DNA of 64,000 bases from assembly GCA_014239955.1 (NCBI GenBank), contig JAAZXW010000009.1:62001-126000 (forward strand), given 5' to 3'. The notes beneath the pieces are model-generated. The model searched no databases. It was not told the origin of the DNA and worked only from the letters and a program-made list of their open reading frames with translations. Shown here one piece after another: positions 33,315 to 44,861 of the stretch; position 1 is the first letter of the stretch; each line of letters starts with the position of its first letter. Origin of the DNA: Methanobacteriota archaeon. GTDB taxonomy: Archaea > Thermoplasmatota > Poseidoniia > Poseidoniales > Thalassarchaeaceae. The translations under genes and the position numbers were made by a program.

Positions 33315-33608
33315 ATGGTAGAACTGGAAGATAACCAAAGAATGGGACTACTGATTGGCGCAGCTGCGATATTGATATTTATTTTGATCAATATGACTGG
33401 GATCGTATTCGGCGGTGACAAACTATTCATAATTGACTTGATAGGTTCCAACGAATCTTCAGCATTTAGGCCAGATACTGGATTCAGCACTCAGGACATC
33501 GTCGGACTTCTCGCTGTAGCAGCAATGGGGGCTTTGTACTTCATGTCAGCCGAAGAAGAACTCGACTGGGAAGCCCTCCTAGGCGATGATGATGACGAAG
33601 AAGAGTAA
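33315..33608 (+). CDS. Small membrane protein, unknown
   Basis: 97 residues. Hydrophobic segments at about 10-30 (GLLIGAAAILIFILINM) and 60-77 (DIVGLLAVAAMGALYFM) with an acidic C-terminal tail DDDDEEE. The region before it is AT-rich, consistent with its own promoter. No family recognised. The strongly acidic tail recalls neighbouring proteins. Confidence 0.6.
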   Translation: MVELEDNQRMGLLIGAAAILIFILINMTGIVFGGDKLFIIDLIGSNESSAFRPDTGFSTQDIVGLLAVAAMGALYFMSAEEELDWEALLGDDDDEEE

Positions 33609-33677
33609 TCGCTCCTTCAACGCAATCCCAAAGCATTTGTGATCAAATGTCCCGACGAGAGTCTGGGTAGAGTAATC

Positions 33678-34799
33678 TCATGGTATTTCGTCAAATTTGT
33701 AACCGGTTTCCCATTTCTTGTCCCCAAGGACTACCTCAAGCTCGAAGGGCGTCAGTAGTGGCTTTGCATAACGAACCGAATCATCAATCGCTATTCTCGG
33801 ACATGCAGTGTTGACAAAGGCATCTACTGGATAGAAGTCAATCAACTCAGGACCGACGTGCTCCAATGCCATGAGGTAACCCTTCCTACCGTGCTTCTCC
33901 AACTTCCTCTTCATTCTTAGTGCCAGATTCCTCCTCATCTGCCCGGGCTTCTCACCAATTAGAATTCCAAATGTTTCAGCTTCATCACAGGACATAATGA
34001 GTCCGAACCTCTGCCTCAATATCCCCTCGATTCTTTTGAATGACATCTCCTCTGCACCGCCCGTATATGGGTCCAGCATTGCCAATGGCTTTCCTGTATG
34101 CAGGACTAGGCCTATTGGATGAAAATCGCCACTGCCAAGGAAAAGATAGTGACCGATATCATCCCTGTCTCCCGAATAATTGCAGCCTAGAACCTGCCCT
34201 GGGAACGATAGTCGGGCACCACCAACTGGCACCTCAACCTCGAACCCTGCCGATTCAAGACGTTCCTTGTAATCGAAAATCAGATGGAGATGCTGGATAC
34301 TTCCCACTAAACCTAGTTTTGCCCCCTTTAGAGGAGATACTCTACCCACTGCATCCATGAACCTCTCTTGTGCTTCCTCCTCGCTAATCTCACCTTTACT
34401 AGATGCTTCTGATAGACGCCTCTCTGCGATTTCTCTATGCATCGATAGTATTGGTAGGACTGGATCGATCGCAGGATCGCCATCGTATGTGACGTTGATG
34501 AATTCAGTTGGCATTCCGGAATCAATGTTCATTTGTGAGTGCCCCATATGCGCAACAAGCTCCACACCCATGCGCTGCATCTTGTCATGCACAAGGTCAC
34601 AAGCACCGTAACAAGGATCGGCTGCAAGGATTATCCTAGCAGAGGTGTCTTCTTCGATTGCATCCATCATTTCCAATGCTTGCATCTTCAGGCCCTCTGG
34701 GACTTGGAGGGCGACAAGTCGATTGTCGTTCTCCTTGATTCTCTTTATCAGGTCATCGAGTTCGAACTCATGTCTATTCATGTCCAACCTGATCACCAT
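33678..34799 (-). CDS. dph2: Diphthamide synthase Dph2 (radical SAM-like Fe-S enzyme)
   Basis: First step of diphthamide formation on elongation factor 2: transfers the aminocarboxypropyl group of SAM to the target His. 373 residues. The three cluster cysteines of the family are at C63 (ADPCYGACD), C206 (VLGCNYSG) and C333 (NTACPRIA). VPEGL near residue 34 and the GSGDFHPIGLVL segment are also typical. Four bases after the phosphoribosyltransferase start region, in one operon direction with it. Confidence 0.93.
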   Translation of the reverse strand: MVIRLDMNRHEFELDDLIKRIKENDNRLVALQVPEGLKMQALEMMDAIEEDTSARIILAADPCYGACDLVHDKMQRMGVELVAHMGHSQMNIDSGMPTEFINVTYDGDPAIDPVLPILSMHREIAERRLSEASSKGEISEEEAQERFMDAVGRVSPLKGAKLGLVGSIQHLHLIFDYKERLESAGFEVEVPVGGARLSFPGQVLGCNYSGDRDDIGHYLFLGSGDFHPIGLVLHTGKPLAMLDPYTGGAEEMSFKRIEGILRQRFGLIMSCDEAETFGILIGEKPGQMRRNLALRMKRKLEKHGRKGYLMALEHVGPELIDFYPVDAFVNTACPRIAIDDSVRYAKPLLTPFELEVVLGDKKWETGYKFDEIP

Positions 34800-34801
34800 A
34801 T

Positions 34802-35380
34802 CTATTCGACAATCACTACTTTTCCATCAACAATGTCAATTCTGGCAAGAGTTCGGATCGGCCAATCGGGTCTCTCTTTCGATAGCCTATCTTTGCCTTC
34901 TCCCTTCTCTATGGCAACAATTACGTCATGGAGAACTGCCCCCATTCCCTCGAGCGCTTCAAGGAGTGGTTCTAGGGTGCCACCAGTTGAGATGACGTCA
35001 TCCACCACCAGTATCCTCTCACCCGGTGAGATATCGTTGATGTAGGCCGTTGAACTGGAGTATCCTGTGGAAACATCCACTTCTACCTCTCCTTCCATTC
35101 CATAGGGCCTCTTTCGGATAACAACCGTTGGCTTTCCAGTTGCCTCCCCTACAGCTGCTAGGAGGGGGAGGCCCATGGCCTCAACACTGACCACTAGGTC
35201 TATTTGCGACCAATCAACCATCCCCACAATCAAATCTCTGGTTGCTCTGAGGACCTCTGCTTCCATCCTGGGTATCCCATCTGATATAGGGTGGATGAAG
35301 TATGGGTACTCGCCCTTCCAGATTATGGGAGCTCCTCTCAGCGAGTCTTGCAGAATGGAAAGCGGGTCAGTTTGAGGCAT
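34802..35380 (-). CDS. hpt: Purine phosphoribosyltransferase (hypoxanthine/adenine type)
   Basis: Salvage enzyme joining a purine base to PRPP. 192 residues. The PRPP-binding loop ILVVDDVISTGGT is intact (about 118-130), with DLVVSVEAMGLPLLAAV and the flexible-loop region RKRPYGMEGEVEVD upstream. The overall layout matches archaeal Hpt/Apt-like proteins; base preference cannot be read. It is in the L10e-PRTase-Dph2 series, with short spacers on both sides. Confidence 0.85.
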   Translation of the reverse strand: MPQTDPLSILQDSLRGAPIIWKGEYPYFIHPISDGIPRMEAEVLRATRDLIVGMVDWSQIDLVVSVEAMGLPLLAAVGEATGKPTVVIRKRPYGMEGEVEVDVSTGYSSSTAYINDISPGERILVVDDVISTGGTLEPLLEALEGMGAVLHDVIVAIEKGEGKDRLSKERPDWPIRTLARIDIVDGKVVIVE

Positions 35381-35392
35381 GTTCCCTTGGCC

Positions 35393-35932
35393 TCACACTA
35401 GGCCCTTCAAATGCTCGGAGCCCTGTACAATCTTGATGGTACAGGGTGTTGGGAATTTGCAAGTGGCCTTTCTCAAGGCGTCCTTTGCAGCAGAGTAGTT
35501 TTCTGCCTCAGTCTTGATGGAAATCACTGTCTGCCCCCTTTGAACTCTGGCAGCGGTTCCGACATTCTTGCCGAAGGATAGGCGCATACCTTGCGAAACC
35601 CTATCCGCACCAGCACCAGTGGCTTGCTTGTTCTCTCTCAAGATCTGATGTGGGTAGGTGTGCATTCTTAGCGCATATCCCTCCGTCCCAGCAATATCTC
35701 TTATTGTTGAGTTTGCTACCTGCCTTGCGGATTCTAGAGCAGAGTCTCTGATTTGACATGCATTATCCGCATGCAACTCAAGAGCGACTGGGAATCCACC
35801 GGTCTCCGCTTTCTTCCTGTTTCCCATGTGGTAGCGGAGGATTCTGTTGTTCGGCACACCCCCAGTGTACTCCCTCCTAGTGAAGGATTGACCTTTGATT
35901 TGCCTGTACATCTTTGCGGGTTTGCGTGCCAA
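35393..35932 (-). CDS. rpl10e: Ribosomal protein L10e (uL16 family)
   Basis: 179 residues, full length. MARKPAKMYRQIKGQSFTR at the start, then YTGGVPNNRI, LRMHTYPHQILRENK and GADRVSQGMRLSFGK are signatures of archaeal and eukaryotic L10e. Located upstream of hpt and dph2 on the same strand. Confidence 0.96.
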   Translation of the reverse strand: MARKPAKMYRQIKGQSFTRREYTGGVPNNRILRYHMGNRKKAETGGFPVALELHADNACQIRDSALESARQVANSTIRDIAGTEGYALRMHTYPHQILRENKQATGAGADRVSQGMRLSFGKNVGTAARVQRGQTVISIKTEAENYSAAKDALRKATCKFPTPCTIKIVQGSEHLKGLV

Positions 35933-35984
35933 TCAATCACCTCGATGCCCGGCCACCGACCCACCGTATTTAACGGTGAGGCAG

Positions 35985-36959
35985 TCAGATATGTCTGGAA
36001 CCGGCGGACAAACGCTCGCTCTCCCTCTGCACTTCCGTTACTCCTGCCACAATAAGTATGAATCCCAGAATCATTGAGGCGCCAATTTCTTCGCCAAGAA
36101 GTAGCCACCCGCCAAGGACTCCAAAAACTGGGACTAGGAAGACGTATGACGAAGCTGCAGTTGGCCCGATCGCTTCTATCCCCTTTGCGAACAGTACGTA
36201 AGATAGGACGGTGGAAACGATGCCAAGATATGCAATTGTGAGCCATTCTGCAGAACTGGGTTCCGGAAGTGCCGAGCCCCAGTTCTCTACAATCATCCAC
36301 GGAGAAAGCAATACCCATCCAGTTACAGAATACCAGACAACAATCTCGAGCGAAGAGTAACCTCTTTCCCAAGAAAGCATGATCTTTGTCAGGTTACTAG
36401 TAGCTGCCCATGATAGAGCCGCAAACAGTATCATCAAATCCCCCAGAATCCTATGTTCTATTGGGATTCCCGAGTTTGGACTCCAACCCACAACCACCGC
36501 GACCCCACAAATCCCAACTACCAGTCCAATGGACATTCTAGCAGAAATCTTCTGACCCAGCATCGGTACAGCCAGAAGGACCGTAAAGACCGGATTCATG
36601 GGGATTATCAGGGAAGCATCCCCTGCAGCAGTCCAACTCATGCCATGCATGAATAGTAATTGGTAAGCCATGGTGCCCAGAAAGCCCAGCCAAATAGAGA
36701 AAATCCAAGATTTTCGATCGGGGGGGAGAAACCGAAAAGAACGTCCTCCTCTGCTTGCAATCGACCAAGCAAGGAACACCGAAACAGCGAATGTGTACCT
36801 CAGCCATGCGGAGGTCCCCGGACTAAGGGTTGCAGGGTTATCTTCATTCAACCCGTAGCTTAGGAATCTCCCCGCAGCCCAAGTAGAGCCCCAGATCACA
36901 GCAACAAGAACTAGCAGCACATGGGTCCACAAGTTTTTCTTCCAATACCCACTTAACAC
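35985..36959 (-). CDS. EamA / DMT superfamily transporter
   Basis: 324 residues with about ten TM helices in two EamA repeats. The first begins with VAVIWGSTWAAGRFLSYGL and the second at about 165 with LGDLMILFAALSWAATSNLTK. The C-terminus ends in a short basic tail (EVQRESERLSAG). Such proteins export amino acids, nucleosides or other metabolites; the substrate cannot be predicted. It begins four bases after the aroA stop on the same strand. Confidence 0.85.
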   Translation of the reverse strand: MLSGYWKKNLWTHVLLVLVAVIWGSTWAAGRFLSYGLNEDNPATLSPGTSAWLRYTFAVSVFLAWSIASRGGRSFRFLPPDRKSWIFSIWLGFLGTMAYQLLFMHGMSWTAAGDASLIIPMNPVFTVLLAVPMLGQKISARMSIGLVVGICGVAVVVGWSPNSGIPIEHRILGDLMILFAALSWAATSNLTKIMLSWERGYSSLEIVVWYSVTGWVLLSPWMIVENWGSALPEPSSAEWLTIAYLGIVSTVLSYVLFAKGIEAIGPTAASSYVFLVPVFGVLGGWLLLGEEIGASMILGFILIVAGVTEVQRESERLSAGSRHI

Positions 36960-36963
36960 AATT

Positions 36964-38157
36964 TCACCGGCCTTGGTAGCGTGTGAGGATCATTTCGAAG
37001 AATCCTGGATGAGTGACTTCGCAGATCTCATGACCGGATAATTCACCCCCGACCTTAGTGGCTAGAACTGCGGCCGTCATCGCTAACCTGTGGTCATCTT
37101 CGCAGTCAATAGGCCCCTTTGGTTGGTTTGGACTTTGTCCGCCGGGAATGGTCAAACCCTCATTGTTTTCTTCGATTTCAATACCAAATGAGGATAGCAT
37201 TCTGATTGTAGACATGATTCGATCCGACTCTTTTCCCCTGGCATGAGACGCCCCCACAATTACTCCACCCTTGCCCATAGACATTAATGCGGCCAATGGG
37301 GCGATAATATCACTAGCATCCCGAAGGCTAACATGGCTGTAACCCCCTGATTTCGCCTCTTCGATTGCATCTGTAATTGATGATTCTCCAAATTGGCAAT
37401 GATCTAGGCTATTTGTGCCGTGAAGATCGTCGAATAGTAGGGAGATTGGAAATAGGCTAAATTCTCCGGGAATACTGACTCTTTCTGGTGTTTCAACCAC
37501 CCACGAATCTAGAATCATTGTTTCACCGTAGCCCCCAGTCCAACCGCTCAAACCACTCGTTTCTATGGTTAGGCCCCTATACCATCGACTAACTGCCTCT
37601 CCTCTGAGTGAAATTTTCACTTCCCCAGAAAACCCCGGAGAAGCTAAGATTATCCCAGAAAGTGTTTGACTCGAAAAAGACTCGTCTATCCAAAAACTAC
37701 CCGGAATGATCGGTCCAGAAACAATGTAGGGGAGACAATCAGATGAGACTCCGCACCCCAGTTCCCTTAATGCCGAAGTCAGTGGTGAGAGGTCCCTCTT
37801 CCTGAGAGAAAGATCCCCATCAATTTCTACCGAACCATCCAAACACGCTGCAATCGACGTTACGAAATTCGCTGTAGTTGCTGAGTTTCCGCAATCTAGA
37901 ACACTATTGGGCAATATCGGTCCGCCCCTATGACCACGAATGACCCATTTTTGCCGTTCTCTTTTAATCGAAGCCCCCATTTTCTCCATGCATGTTGCCA
38001 TCGACTCGATGTCTCTCCCAGGGACTCCTCGGAAAACCAACTCAGTTCCCGATTCAGATTGAGATGCGAGTGCAATCCACCGAATCATATGGCTCTTTGA
38101 GGGTGGCAGGAACCACTGAACTCTTTCTGGATTTTCGAGCGGCCGAATGCTTAGCAC
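36964..38157 (-). CDS. aroA: 3-phosphoshikimate 1-carboxyvinyltransferase (EPSP synthase)
   Basis: Shikimate-pathway enzyme transferring enolpyruvate from PEP to shikimate-3-phosphate. 397 residues, slightly short for the family. PPSKSHMIRWIALAS carries the conserved Lys-Ser-x-x-x-Arg pattern, LDCGNSATTANFVTSIAA is the usual substrate loop, and SLRDASDIIAPLAALMS and DCEDDHRLAMTAAVLATK supply the conserved Asp, Glu, His and Arg. Shares the pathway with aroD about 6 kb away. It overlaps nothing and is followed by the EamA gene. Confidence 0.93.
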   Translation of the reverse strand: MLSIRPLENPERVQWFLPPSKSHMIRWIALASQSESGTELVFRGVPGRDIESMATCMEKMGASIKRERQKWVIRGHRGGPILPNSVLDCGNSATTANFVTSIAACLDGSVEIDGDLSLRKRDLSPLTSALRELGCGVSSDCLPYIVSGPIIPGSFWIDESFSSQTLSGIILASPGFSGEVKISLRGEAVSRWYRGLTIETSGLSGWTGGYGETMILDSWVVETPERVSIPGEFSLFPISLLFDDLHGTNSLDHCQFGESSITDAIEEAKSGGYSHVSLRDASDIIAPLAALMSMGKGGVIVGASHARGKESDRIMSTIRMLSSFGIEIEENNEGLTIPGGQSPNQPKGPIDCEDDHRLAMTAAVLATKVGGELSGHEICEVTHPGFFEMILTRYQGR

Positions 38158-38172
38158 AAAACCGCATCGGAG

Positions 38173-39048
38173 TCATTCAGTTGAATGCTCCCATTCGCCT
38201 TGCTCCCTAATCCAATCTCCGAAATCAATCACTCCATCCCACGATTTGCCCCTTTCATCGATTATGCTATTCCTCAGCGTTTCCTCCATGGTTCCCTTAA
38301 TCTTGACCAAATTGTTCCTCTGTAGTAGCTTGGGGCTTAGTCCGGGAAGAAGGACTGCTACTGCTCTAGGGACCCTTCCCGGATATACTTCATTGACATG
38401 CCCGACTATGTTTGTTGTGCAGGTATTGGTAATCGTATTGTACCATTCAGGACTTTGACTGAGCTTGTTCGTTCTATTGAGATATGACTCGAGCATACGC
38501 CTTTCATTCCCGGGCCCGAGGACGACAGCTTCGAAAAGATGAGTCACAGATCTCTTTCTACACCGTGTCCTAACTCCAATAACATCTCTTTCGGTCGCCC
38601 AGACGTAAATCAACTCATATTGCCTGAAGAGGCCCTTTATTGGGTGGTATCTCTCCCCCTTCTCCCTCCTAACCTCTATCGAACAGGATATCCTCGTCCC
38701 GTCTTTCATTTCGAAACTCATTATCGTATGCGCCATTTGTCTCCTCGTTGGATCGAAATATTCCAGAACAAACCATATTTTTGATACCTCATTCAGTTTT
38801 ATCTTCACATCAATCCATCTTTCATCGAAATCTCTGTTGCTCCGCCATTCAAAGTCTCTGACATTGTGAATGGTCACATGCCCATCATCGAAATCAGCCG
38901 TGACAATCCTTTCGTTGTCATTTACCCAGGATCTTTCGTTAGAAGGCCTTAGCCTGAGATGCCTCATTATGGCCCAGAATAGTGCAATAACCGCTAGGAG
39001 CAATATCAGTATGACTCCGGTTTCAAGAATACTCGAGGTGTCGACCAC
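38173..39048 (-). CDS. Membrane-anchored protein, possibly DUF4105-like
   Basis: 291 residues from GTG 39048; the open frame runs further into the tRNA-Ser gene, so the longer form is rejected. One TM helix at about 8-30 (ETGVILILLLAVIALFWAIM), then a soluble domain with RSNRDFDERWIDVKIKLNEV and MSFEMKDGTRISCSIEVRREKGERY. The latter resembles the Lnb N-terminal/DUF4105 domain of membrane proteins. NTITNTCTTNIVGHVN also fits that domain. Biochemical role unknown. Confidence 0.68.
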   Translation of the reverse strand: MVDTSSILETGVILILLLAVIALFWAIMRHLRLRPSNERSWVNDNERIVTADFDDGHVTIHNVRDFEWRSNRDFDERWIDVKIKLNEVSKIWFVLEYFDPTRRQMAHTIMSFEMKDGTRISCSIEVRREKGERYHPIKGLFRQYELIYVWATERDVIGVRTRCRKRSVTHLFEAVVLGPGNERRMLESYLNRTNKLSQSPEWYNTITNTCTTNIVGHVNEVYPGRVPRAVAVLLPGLSPKLLQRNNLVKIKGTMEETLRNSIIDERGKSWDGVIDFGDWIREQGEWEHSTE

Positions 39049-39093
39049 AGTCTCCTGAGGACAATGTGATGGATGAATCCTCCCTTCATTGGG

Positions 39094-39180
39094 TGGCGCG
39101 GCAGGGGAGATTCGAACTCCCGAGGTGAAACACCACTGGATTAGCAATCCAGCGCAATGGCCAGGCTATGCGACTGCCGC
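39094..39180 (-). tRNA. tRNA-Ser (GCU anticodon), type II, CCA encoded
   Basis: 87 bases. Acceptor stem GCGGCAG pairs with CTGCCGC, followed by discriminator G and encoded CCA. Anticodon stem CTGGA/TCCAG encloses TTGCTAA, so the anticodon is GCU, reading AGC and AGU. A long variable arm (TGGTG-TTT-CACC) and T-arm GGGAG TTCGAAT CTCCC complete the type II serine tRNA. No intron. Confidence 0.95.
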
Positions 39181-39206
39181 AGTAATTACACGACCAGAGA
39201 TTCGTG

Positions 39207-39214
39207 CTTAAGAA
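39207..39214 (-). promoter_or_regulatory. Probable TATA box of tRNA-Ser
   Basis: TTCTTAAG on the minus strand, 27-34 bases before the tRNA 5' end, the distance expected of an archaeal TATA element, in the short gap after gyrA. Confidence 0.45.
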
Positions 39215-39228
39215 GAACGGTTGCTCCA

Positions 39229-41910
39229 CTACTCCTCTTCCAGACTTTCATCAGTGCTGATTAGTTCGGAAGGGAGCCTTGCTACGAATACTATCTCATC
39301 CACAAACCCAGTCCTATCCCGGTTTCTCAATTCCATTATCCTAGTTCCCTTGGTGACCTTGCCCAGAGTCCCCTTGGTCTGCCCGGAAACCATCCTGATC
39401 ATCATACCAGATCCCGTCAGCATGAACAACTGATCCTCCAAGTCGGGAATTTGCTTAACACTGACAATTTGATCGCCATCCCTCAGTGACATAGTCCGTA
39501 CCCCCTTTGTTCCTCTGTTTGTCTTCCTGTATCCATCCCTCTCGAGAACCGGATTACCTAATTCGTCAAAGATTTGTGCCCCTTCTTCCGATAGTGGCAT
39601 CATCTCCCCAGAACCGAGTCTGCTACGCTTTGCCATCCCGTACTTGGAGATTGTAAGGACACTCGTATCAAAGTCATCAGTGACAATCATCCCAATGACC
39701 TTGTCGTTGCCTGCAAGTTTCATTCCAGATACTCCCTGGCTAATTCTCCCCTGGACCCTTACAACGTACGTTGTAACCACCTCTCCGGTTTCAGGAGACA
39801 ACCTCATTTTCTTCTGCGAAGGCATGAATCGGCAGGCATTCCCCAATGCCGATACAAGAACAACGTGATCGGTGTCCGCTGCCGGCCTAACCGCGACAAG
39901 GTTGTCGTTGTCCCCATCTGCGAATCTCAAAGCGTACTTGCCATTGCGATTAATTCTCGAGTATTCCGAGAGCCTGCTCTTCTTAATTCTGCCATTCGCG
40001 GTGGCGAACATCAGGAAATGACCTTCTGGGTTTTCAATTAGTGACCTGTCCATTGGGAGAATTGAGATTACTTTCTCATCTTCCCTTATCCCCATCAAGA
40101 GGTTTCGGATGTGACTCCCTCTTCCATATCTGCTAGCCGAAGGGGTCTCCCATGCCCTCAATCCGTATACCCTTCCTTTGTCTGTGAAAATAAGTAGCCT
40201 GTCTTTTGAGAAGCATGTTACAATCTTCGAGGGCGCGTCTTCATCTTTCGTCGCAACTCCCTTGAGGCCCTTCCCTCCTCTGTTCTGAAGCCGGAACGAC
40301 TCTACAGGCAAGTGTCGGATGTAGTTGTCCCGTGTTAGTGAGATGACAATCGCTTCTTCTGCGACAAGGTCCTCTCGGTCCATTGAGAGGGGAGCCGGGT
40401 CGATATTCGTTCTCCTCTCATCACCGTGCCTCTCGACTAAATCTTCCAACTCTCCGGAGATAATCCCAAGTCTTCTTTTTCTGCTACCTAGGATGTCTTC
40501 GTAGTCAACGATGTCCCTCCCAAGCTTTCCCAACTCGTCGGAAACCTCCTTGACATTCAATTTCGTGAGTTGATACAACCTTCTCTCTGCGATTGCCTTG
40601 GACTGCTTCTCGGAGAAGTCGAACTTCTTGATCTTCGGATACTTCTCCTCGCCTCTTAGGAACTTCTCGAATTGGTCTCTAGACTCTGAGTTCCTGCCTA
40701 CTTCGATAATTTCGCCCATTCTTTCCTGGGCTCTCATCAGCCCCTCGAGAATATGTGCACGGGCCTTTGCCCTGTCCAGATCGTGTTTCGTCCTTCTCTC
40801 GACTACTGACTCTCGATGCCTCACGTATGTGTGTAGAATCGTCCTCAGGTCCAGCTGAACCGGTTCTCCTCTGAGGATCCCCATCATATTTGCAGAGTAG
40901 GACTCCTGAAGTCTGCTGGACTGGTATAGCTGATTTAGAACAGCATGTGGGTCGGCATTCTGTTTGATTTCGATCACGACCCTGATTCCATCCTTGCTCG
41001 ACTCGTCTCGAATGTCGCGAATCCCCTTCACCGACTCCCTTTGGACCAGACCAGCAATTCCTTGCAGCATCTTTGCCTTCTTCACCTGATAGGGTATCGA
41101 ATGAATGACCAACTTCTTCCCCCTCGAGTCGTCAAAGACCTCTACTTCCGATCTAATGTGGAATCTGCCCTTTCCTGTTCTGTACATGTCTACAATTCCG
41201 TCAATCCCGTATATCGTAGCACCAGTTGGGAAATCTGGACCTTTCAGGAATTCCATGTATTCCAGCGCATCTATTATTGGGGGGTTGTCTAGGCCAATTT
41301 TCCTATCCTGCTCAATTACTCTGCCGATGTGGAATTTTATTGCCCCAACAACTTCGTTTATGTTGTGCGGAGGGATTTTTGTTGCCATCCCAACTGCGAT
41401 CCCATCACTCCCGTTTAGCAGCAGGTTGGGGAGGCGTGATGGCAGAACTGTCGGTTCGATTTCAGAGTCATCGAAGTTTGGTTCCATATCGATAGTGTTC
41501 TTGTTTATGTCATCGAGCATGTGGCGAGACAACTTGTCAAGGCGGCTCTCCGTGTACCTCATTGCCGCAGGAGGATCGCCATCTATTGAACCGAAGTTTC
41601 CCTGGCCATCGACTAGAGGGTAACGGAGCGAGAAGTCTTGTGCCATCCTGACCATTGTGTCATATAGTGCTTGATCGCCGTGAGGGTGGTATTTCCCCAT
41701 GACTTCGCCAACTGACCTAGCCGATTTGCTATATCCCTTCTCATGCGTGTGCCCTGCTTGGTGCATCCCCCATAGAATTCTCCTATGGACCGGTTTCAGT
41801 CCGTCTCTTGCATCAGGCAGAGCTCTTCCGATGATTACACTCATCGCGTAGTTGATGTAGCTCTCTTTCATCTCCTCCGCGATGTCTCTTCTAAGTAGAT
41901 CTTCAGCCAT
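39229..41910 (-). CDS. gyrA: DNA gyrase subunit A
   Basis: Type IIA topoisomerase cleavage subunit. 893 residues. [21 protein letters not shown] opens the winged-helix domain, the active-site tyrosine is in AMRYTESRL, and the GyrA box that wraps DNA is QNRGGKG (in [13 protein letters not shown]), so this is gyrase rather than Topo IV. The beta-pinwheel C-terminal domain follows, ending in an acidic tail. At the residue equal to E. coli Ser83 there is Gln (HGDQALYD). It lies 9 bases after gyrB. Bacterial-type gyrase is known in Thermoplasmatota and some other Euryarchaeota. Confidence 0.96.
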   Translation of the reverse strand: MAEDLLRRDIAEEMKESYINYAMSVIIGRALPDARDGLKPVHRRILWGMHQAGHTHEKGYSKSARSVGEVMGKYHPHGDQALYDTMVRMAQDFSLRYPLVDGQGNFGSIDGDPPAAMRYTESRLDKLSRHMLDDINKNTIDMEPNFDDSEIEPTVLPSRLPNLLLNGSDGIAVGMATKIPPHNINEVVGAIKFHIGRVIEQDRKIGLDNPPIIDALEYMEFLKGPDFPTGATIYGIDGIVDMYRTGKGRFHIRSEVEVFDDSRGKKLVIHSIPYQVKKAKMLQGIAGLVQRESVKGIRDIRDESSKDGIRVVIEIKQNADPHAVLNQLYQSSRLQESYSANMMGILRGEPVQLDLRTILHTYVRHRESVVERRTKHDLDRAKARAHILEGLMRAQERMGEIIEVGRNSESRDQFEKFLRGEEKYPKIKKFDFSEKQSKAIAERRLYQLTKLNVKEVSDELGKLGRDIVDYEDILGSRKRRLGIISGELEDLVERHGDERRTNIDPAPLSMDREDLVAEEAIVISLTRDNYIRHLPVESFRLQNRGGKGLKGVATKDEDAPSKIVTCFSKDRLLIFTDKGRVYGLRAWETPSASRYGRGSHIRNLLMGIREDEKVISILPMDRSLIENPEGHFLMFATANGRIKKSRLSEYSRINRNGKYALRFADGDNDNLVAVRPAADTDHVVLVSALGNACRFMPSQKKMRLSPETGEVVTTYVVRVQGRISQGVSGMKLAGNDKVIGMIVTDDFDTSVLTISKYGMAKRSRLGSGEMMPLSEEGAQIFDELGNPVLERDGYRKTNRGTKGVRTMSLRDGDQIVSVKQIPDLEDQLFMLTGSGMMIRMVSGQTKGTLGKVTKGTRIMELRNRDRTGFVDEIVFVARLPSELISTDESLEEE

Positions 41911-41919
41911 AATTAGTCC

Positions 41920-43884
<1,965 letters not shown>

Positions 43885-43887
43885 TTA

Positions 43888-43914
43888 TTGAGGGTTCCCC
43901 TAGGGAACCCTCAA
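43888..43914. promoter_or_regulatory. Palindrome with 12-bp perfect arms upstream of gyrB
   Basis: TTGAGGGTTCCC, CTA, GGGAACCCTCAA, ending 15 bases before the gyrB ATG. It would form a very stable hairpin at the 5' end of the gyrBA mRNA, or be a two-fold-symmetric operator. No T-run follows, so it is not an obvious terminator. Confidence 0.7.
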
Positions 43915-44069
43915 ACTTCATCATCAATCTTAGGGAGACGAGGCCTATAACACTCTGCATTTGTCGAGTCAATAACCTGCAAATTGGAGATATTTTTGAC
44001 TAAGTGGTGATTTCACTTCTTTTCCCTCCCTCGGTATGATTAAACAGGCCACTTTATTCGGGCTCTCAC

Positions 44070-44861
44070 ATGCAAAAGCCCTTGGTATGCGTCACACTGA
44101 GGGGAAGGACCGCAGAAGAAATGTCCAATGACGCCCCAAAGGCAGTTAAAATGGGAGCAGACATAGTGGAGGTGCGACTAGATCTCCTATGGACTACCGA
44201 AGAAAGGATACGTTCACTCAAGAAGTCCGAAGAAGGGGAAAAAGAGGAAGTAGAGGTATTGGTGAACCAACTAGAACTCGACTCTATAGATTTCCAGGCG
44301 GCAATCAAGACAATTTCATCAGCAGTGGAGGCACCACTTTTGATGACTTGTAGGCCCCAGCGCCAGGGTGGATTCTATCCGGGTAGTGAGGAAGAGAGGT
44401 TTTTGGTCCTCGAGGCAGCAATTGCAAGTAAACCTAGTTGGATTGACTTAGAAGTTGAAATTGATCCTTCCAAGAGGGAAGATTTGGTCAAACTTACGGG
44501 AAAAGATACGCAAGTCCTTGCATCCTTGCATTCATTGGATGGGGTTCCTTCAGCATCTGAGATTTCTCAGGATGTTATGGATGCGCAGGAAATGGGAGAT
44601 TTGGTCAAAGTCTGTTACCATACAAAAGATAGAAAGGATGCACTCAGGATTTTCGAATCCGCATTGCAGCTGAAGACTTCAGATGCAAATTTTTCATTGA
44701 TGGGACTGGGCCCAGGGGGGGATTGGGGGCGAATACACGCACCAGTGCTCGGCCAGGACCTTGTCTTTGCAACAACTGAGTCTGGTTGGCATTTGGCTCA
44801 GCAAGGGAGAATAAACGCCTCAGATCTGAGAATCGCATGGGAAGTTCTGGAGTATTCCTAG
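44070..44861 (+). CDS. aroD: 3-dehydroquinate dehydratase, type I
   Basis: Third shikimate step, Schiff-base mechanism. 263 residues. DIVEVRLDLLW (conserved Glu and Arg), MTCRPQRQGGFY, then the catalytic His region VLASLHSLDG and the Schiff-base lysine in LVKVCYHTKDR. A helical insert with Lys/Glu-rich sequence (KKSEEGEKEEVEVL) after residue 50 is longer than in most relatives. AroA is in the same window, so the pathway to chorismate is probably present. Divergent from gyrB. Confidence 0.93.
   Translation: MQKPLVCVTLRGRTAEEMSNDAPKAVKMGADIVEVRLDLLWTTEERIRSLKKSEEGEKEEVEVLVNQLELDSIDFQAAIKTISSAVEAPLLMTCRPQRQGGFYPGSEEERFLVLEAAIASKPSWIDLEVEIDPSKREDLVKLTGKDTQVLASLHSLDGVPSASEISQDVMDAQEMGDLVKVCYHTKDRKDALRIFESALQLKTSDANFSLMGLGPGGDWGRIHAPVLGQDLVFATTESGWHLAQQGRINASDLRIAWEVLEYS

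Noticed and set aside
33215-33490. 91-codon minus-strand frame opposite the small membrane protein
   Set aside because: The plus-strand frame has two proper TM helices, an acidic tail and an AT-rich upstream region; the minus frame has no family features.
33634-33649. CATTTG-TGAT-CAAATG inverted repeat between convergent genes
   Set aside because: Six-bp arms only and no T-tract; too weak to call a terminator.
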